DNA of 9,146 nucleotides from Pseudomonadota bacterium (GTDB lineage Bacteria > Pseudomonadota > Gammaproteobacteria > Burkholderiales > Casimicrobiaceae). Below are positions 6,965 through 9,146 of the stretch, piece after piece. The position numbers and the translations under genes are program-made. Location of the stretch: positions 1-9,146 of the forward strand of contig JAKLIE010000044.1 in assembly GCA_022709775.1 (NCBI GenBank). Direction: 5' to 3'. The notes under the pieces were generated by a model, which ran no database searches, was not told the origin of the DNA, and saw nothing but the letters and a program-made list of their open reading frames with translations. Position 1 is the stretch's first letter. Every line of letters begins with the position of its first letter.

Positions 6965-7584
6965 GTCGTCTCCCTGGTCGGCGGCCCCGCGACGGCCATC
7001 CCGATTCGCTCAGCCGCTGCGGCCCAGTCGGCCGCCTTCCGAATGCCAAGCTTGCGCATGAGGCGCGCGCGGTGGCTGCGCACGGTGTGAACGCTGCGCC
7101 CAATCACGTCCGCGATCTCCGCGCTCTTCTTCCCTTCCAGCACGAGTTGCAGAACCTCCCTCTCCCGCGGCGTGAGCTCGTCCACAACCGACCCGTCGGG
7201 GTCCGCGAGCAGGCGTTCCCCGGCCCCCACGCGGGCGACCGTGGACACGAGCTCGTCGACTCCCGCATCTTTGAGTACGTACGCCGCGGCGCCGGCCTCG
7301 CGAGCGCGGGCAACGAAGCGCTCGTCGTCGTGCATCGTGAGGATCACGATCCGCGTCTGCGGATGGAGGCGCGCAATCCGGCGCGCAGCCTCCAGCCCGT
7401 CGAGCAAGGGCATCGAGATGTCGACCAGCGCGACGTCCGGTCTGGCCGCGCGGACGAGAGCCAGAAGCGCGCGCCCGTCGGCCGCCTCTCCTACCACATC
7501 GATCCCGTGCGCGACGAGGAGCGCACGCACCCCACTCCGCACGAGCCCGTGGTCGTCGCCGATCACCACCCGGAAACCCGCCAT
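6961..7584 (-). CDS. NarL/FixJ-family response regulator, first gene of the hopanoid operon
   Basis: A 207-residue two-domain regulator. The receiver domain (about 1-122) has the acidic pair D10/D11, phospho-acceptor D55 in ALVDISMP, T83 and K105, all needed for phosphorylation. The output domain (about 135-198) is a LuxR-type helix-turn-helix: LTPREREVLQL, then EGKKSAEIADVIGRSVHTVRS with the recognition helix around 165-180. A short polar tail follows. The ATG at 7584 has no ribosome site at proper spacing, and a TACAAT hexamer lies six bases upstream, which would fit a leaderless transcript. The stop overlaps the prenyl synthase GTG by four bases, tying this regulator to the hopanoid genes and suggesting autoregulation and direct control of the operon. 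Its probable kinase partner is encoded upstream, but phosphotransfer is inferred only from position. Confidence 0.95.
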   Translation of the reverse strand: MAGFRVVIGDDHGLVRSGVRALLVAHGIDVVGEAADGRALLALVRAARPDVALVDISMPLLDGLEAARRIARLHPQTRIVILTMHDDERFVARAREAGAAAYVLKDAGVDELVSTVARVGAGERLLADPDGSVVDELTPREREVLQLVLEGKKSAEIADVIGRSVHTVRSHRARLMRKLGIRKAADWAAAAERIGMAVAGPPTRETT

Positions 7585-7590
7585 CCTGAC

Positions 7591-7596
7591 ATTGTA
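7591..7596 (-). promoter_or_regulatory. Candidate -10 element for the regulator-hopanoid operon
   Basis: On the minus strand the hexamer reads TACAAT, one mismatch from the TATAAT consensus, in an otherwise GC-rich stretch. It ends seven bases before the regulator's ATG, so initiation would fall on or next to the A of that ATG (7584). About 17 bases further upstream the sequence reads TTTCGC, a poor -35, so the promoter would need an activator or rely mainly on the -10. This is the only gap between genes in the window. No experimental evidence is available from sequence. Confidence 0.45.
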
Positions 7597-7622
7597 GGGC
7601 TCGCTCCCGAGGCGCGAAATGG

Positions 7623-7646
7623 GGAAACCGGATGAACTAGGTTTCC
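7623..7646. promoter_or_regulatory. Inverted repeat GGAAACC-N10-GGTTTCC upstream of the hopanoid operon
   Basis: Two perfect 7-base arms (7623-7629 and 7640-7646) flank a 10-base spacer containing the stop codon of the upstream regulator gene (7637-7639). Relative to the proposed start point at 7584 the dyad is centred near -50, a usual position for an activator site beside a weak -35. LuxR/NarL-type regulators bind as dimers to such dyads, so either regulator could bind here. The alternative is a small RNA hairpin ending the upstream transcript, but no T run follows the second arm, so an intrinsic terminator is unlikely. Confidence 0.4.
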
Positions 7647-8218
7647 ACGGAGGCGCGACGCCCGTAGGAAACGAGTCCGGCGCGCGTGTGGACGTTCAGC
7701 TTGTCCATCAGGCGCTGCGCGTACCCCTCGACCGTCTTCCGCTGGATGCCGAGGGCGAGCGCGATCTCCTCGTTGGACTCCCCCATCGCGAGGTGCCGAA
7801 GAACCTCCTCCTCGCGCGGCAAGAGCCGCACGCCCACGGGAATGCGCTCTCCCGCCGAGACGCGACGGATGGCTGCAGCGAGGGCGTCGGGCGCCGCCTC
7901 CTTGGAGACAAGTCCCCACGCCCCTCGCTCGAGAGCCGCCGTCGCGTAGGCAGGCTCGGCGTGCATGGACAAGACGAGCACGCGCGTCGCCGGATGCGAC
8001 GCGACGAGCGGCGCGATGAGGTCGAGGCCGTTCGCGTCGGGAAGCGCGAGATCAAGGAGGAGCACGTCCGGCGCGCGCTCTTCGACCAGGTGGAGCGCGC
8101 CGGCCGCGTCGCCGCACGCCCCGACCACCTCAAACCCTGTCACGCACGACAGGAGCTGCGACAGACCGTCGCGCACGATCGCGTGGTCGTCAACGATCGC
8201 GATACGAATCGTCGCCAC
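7637..8218 (-). CDS. NarL/FixJ-family response regulator paired with the histidine kinase
   Basis: A 193-residue regulator. The receiver domain has D10/D11 (IVDDHAIVRDG), phospho-acceptor D56 in LLLDLALPD, S84 and K106, so it should be phosphorylatable. A linker leads to a LuxR-type output domain beginning LLPREEEVLRHLAMGESNEEIA (132-153), with recognition helix region IQRKTVEGYAQRLMDKLNV (158-176). The start is a GTG at 8218: GAGGAGG lies eight bases upstream and the receiver's first strand begins at once. The reading frame stays open further upstream, but there it runs antisense-free inside the kinase gene in a different frame and looks non-coding. It overlaps the kinase end by 29 bases, so the two are co-transcribed and are the likely cognate pair. 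The TAG stop sits in the loop of the dyad before the next operon. Confidence 0.94.
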   Translation of the reverse strand: MATIRIAIVDDHAIVRDGLSQLLSCVTGFEVVGACGDAAGALHLVEERAPDVLLLDLALPDANGLDLIAPLVASHPATRVLVLSMHAEPAYATAALERGAWGLVSKEAAPDALAAAIRRVSAGERIPVGVRLLPREEEVLRHLAMGESNEEIALALGIQRKTVEGYAQRLMDKLNVHTRAGLVSYGRRASVET

Positions 8219-9146
8219 GCGCCCGCCCTCCTCTGCCTGGGTCGGAGCTCGCACCTGTCTCGCCCCCCGGCCGCGCCCCGCTCGGTCGGCCTCCGTGCGG
8301 CACCTCCACCGTGACCCTCGTCCCGCGTCCCGGGGCCGACTCGATGGCGAGCGTGCCGCCGGAGAGCGCCACGCGCTCCTCGATGCCGTGGAGGCCGAGG
8401 CCGCGCGGACTATCGAGCGAGAACCCCACACCGTCGTCTTCGATCGACAGGCAGACGCAGGCGTCGTCTGCCGCGAGCCGCAGGTCGGCACGCGAGCCTT
8501 CGGCGTGTCGCACGACGTTCTCCAGCGCCTCGCGCGCCACGAAGTAGACGAGGCTCTCCACCGCGACGTCAAAGCGGCGCTCGATGTCGGCATCCACCGT
8601 CACCGTCAGGTCGTGTTCGTCGGCCACCGCCTCGGCGAGCCGCTCGAGCGACGGCACGAGGCCGAGGTCGTCGAGCAAGGGCGGCCGGACGGAGTACGCG
8701 AGCTTGCGCGTCTGCCGGATCGCGTCATCGACGATGCCGGTCACGTCGCGGTGCGCGTCCTCGCCGAGGCGTGCCTTCGCGGGCGCGAGGTGTAGCTTGA
8801 TCGCCGCCAGGGACTGAATGAGTTCGTCGTGCAGGCCGCGCGCGATGCGCCGCCTCTCCTCGTCCTGGGCCGTGATGAGCTTGCGCGACAGCGCGGCCAG
8901 CTCTTCCTCCCGCGCCTCGAGCTCGCGGTTCTTCTGCGCGTAGACCGCGGCGAACGTTCGCGCCGTGAACGCGACGACGACGTAGATGCCAACCGTTCCG
9001 GCGAGGATGGTCGCCACGTTGTACGACGCGCTCCGGTACGCGGGTCCCGTCAGCTCGAAGAGCGAGACGTGCGGAAGGACGCCCGCAGCCTCGAGCAGCA
9101 CGAGACCCGAGTAGCACGCGGCGACCCAGCCCGTCACGACGGCGCC
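8190..9146 (-). CDS. Membrane sensor histidine kinase, HisKA_3/NarX-DesK class (5' end cut)
   Basis: The frame is open to the window edge, so the N-terminus and much of the sensor part are missing; the GTG at 9137 is probably internal. Numbering from that codon, two hydrophobic segments are visible (about 5-22 and 41-64), then a charged, probably coiled-coil linker (66-90). The dimerisation/phosphoacceptor helix is EERRRIARGLHDELIQSL, with H103 (bases 8829-8831) as phosphorylation site. The ATPase domain has the N box REALENVVRHA (202-212, N207), DDGVGF (234-239) and RGLGLHGIEERV (245-256). It should autophosphorylate and pass phosphate to the regulator encoded by the 29-base overlapping downstream gene, and possibly to the second regulator. 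A Gly/Pro/Arg-rich tail of about 35 residues follows the ATPase core. The sensed signal cannot be told from the visible part. Confidence 0.94.
   Translation of the reverse strand, partial: GAVVTGWVAACYSGLVLLEAAGVLPHVSLFELTGPAYRSASYNVATILAGTVGIYVVVAFTARTFAAVYAQKNRELEAREEELAALSRKLITAQDEERRRIARGLHDELIQSLAAIKLHLAPAKARLGEDAHRDVTGIVDDAIRQTRKLAYSVRPPLLDDLGLVPSLERLAEAVADEHDLTVTVDADIERRFDVAVESLVYFVAREALENVVRHAEGSRADLRLAADDACVCLSIEDDGVGFSLDSPRGLGLHGIEERVALSGGTLAIESAPGRGTRVTVEVPHGGRPSGARPGGETGASSDPGRGGRARGDDSYRDR
8227..8233 (-). promoter_or_regulatory. Shine-Dalgarno sequence deciding the GTG start of the first response regulator
   Basis: On the minus strand this reads GAGGAGG, eight bases before the GTG at 8218. 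No ATG lies near the start of the receiver domain, so this site supports the GTG. It lies inside the 3' end of the kinase gene, as expected for translational coupling of kinase and regulator. Confidence 0.7.

Noticed and set aside
7623..7646. Dyad as a rho-independent terminator for the kinase-regulator transcript
   Set aside because: The stem is only seven pairs, with a ten-base loop holding the stop codon, and no T-run follows on the minus strand. An operator is the better reading.
1..9146. Mobile elements, CRISPR arrays, tRNA or rRNA genes, riboswitches
   Set aside because: No repeats of array type, transposase or integrase motifs, or RNA-gene signatures were found. The only gap between genes is 52 bases, too short for a riboswitch.

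Overview
The window is a compact, high-GC bacterial locus (G and C dominate the third codon positions throughout). All ten genes lie on the minus strand, so transcription runs from base 9146 towards base 1. The phylum cannot be assigned from this stretch alone. Codon use is even across the window, with no insertion sequence, integrase, tRNA, rRNA or CRISPR array.

Right part (about 7637-9146): the 3' part of a membrane sensor histidine kinase of the HisKA_3 (NarX/DesK-like) class, overlapping by 29 bases a NarL/FixJ-type response regulator. A 52-base gap follows (7585-7636), the only gap between genes in the window. It holds a possible -10 element, and a 7+7 base dyad spans its upstream edge.

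Middle and left part (1-7584): a second NarL/FixJ-type regulator, then a polyprenyl diphosphate synthase, HpnH (radical SAM adenosyl-hopene transferase), HpnG (hopanoid nucleoside phosphorylase), IspG, squalene-hopene cyclase, IspH and a YjbQ-family protein cut by the window edge. Every junction from the second regulator to yjbQ overlaps by 4 to 16 bases (GTGA, GTGA, GTGA, 16, 8, ATGA, ATGA), which strongly suggests one translationally coupled operon.

The genes form a pathway. IspG and IspH are the last two, iron-sulfur dependent, steps of the MEP route to IPP/DMAPP. The prenyl synthase extends these units, the cyclase makes the C30 hopanoid (hopene) from squalene, HpnH adds the 5'-deoxyadenosyl group, and HpnG removes adenine on the way to ribosylhopane and C35 bacteriohopanepolyols. 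Squalene-forming enzymes (HpnCDE or a squalene synthase) and the later tailoring genes (hpnO, hpnI, hpnJ, hpnK and others) are not in the window. The most unusual aspect is the regulation: a response regulator is the first cistron of the hopanoid operon, directly behind a kinase/regulator pair, which suggests dedicated two-component control of hopanoid synthesis.
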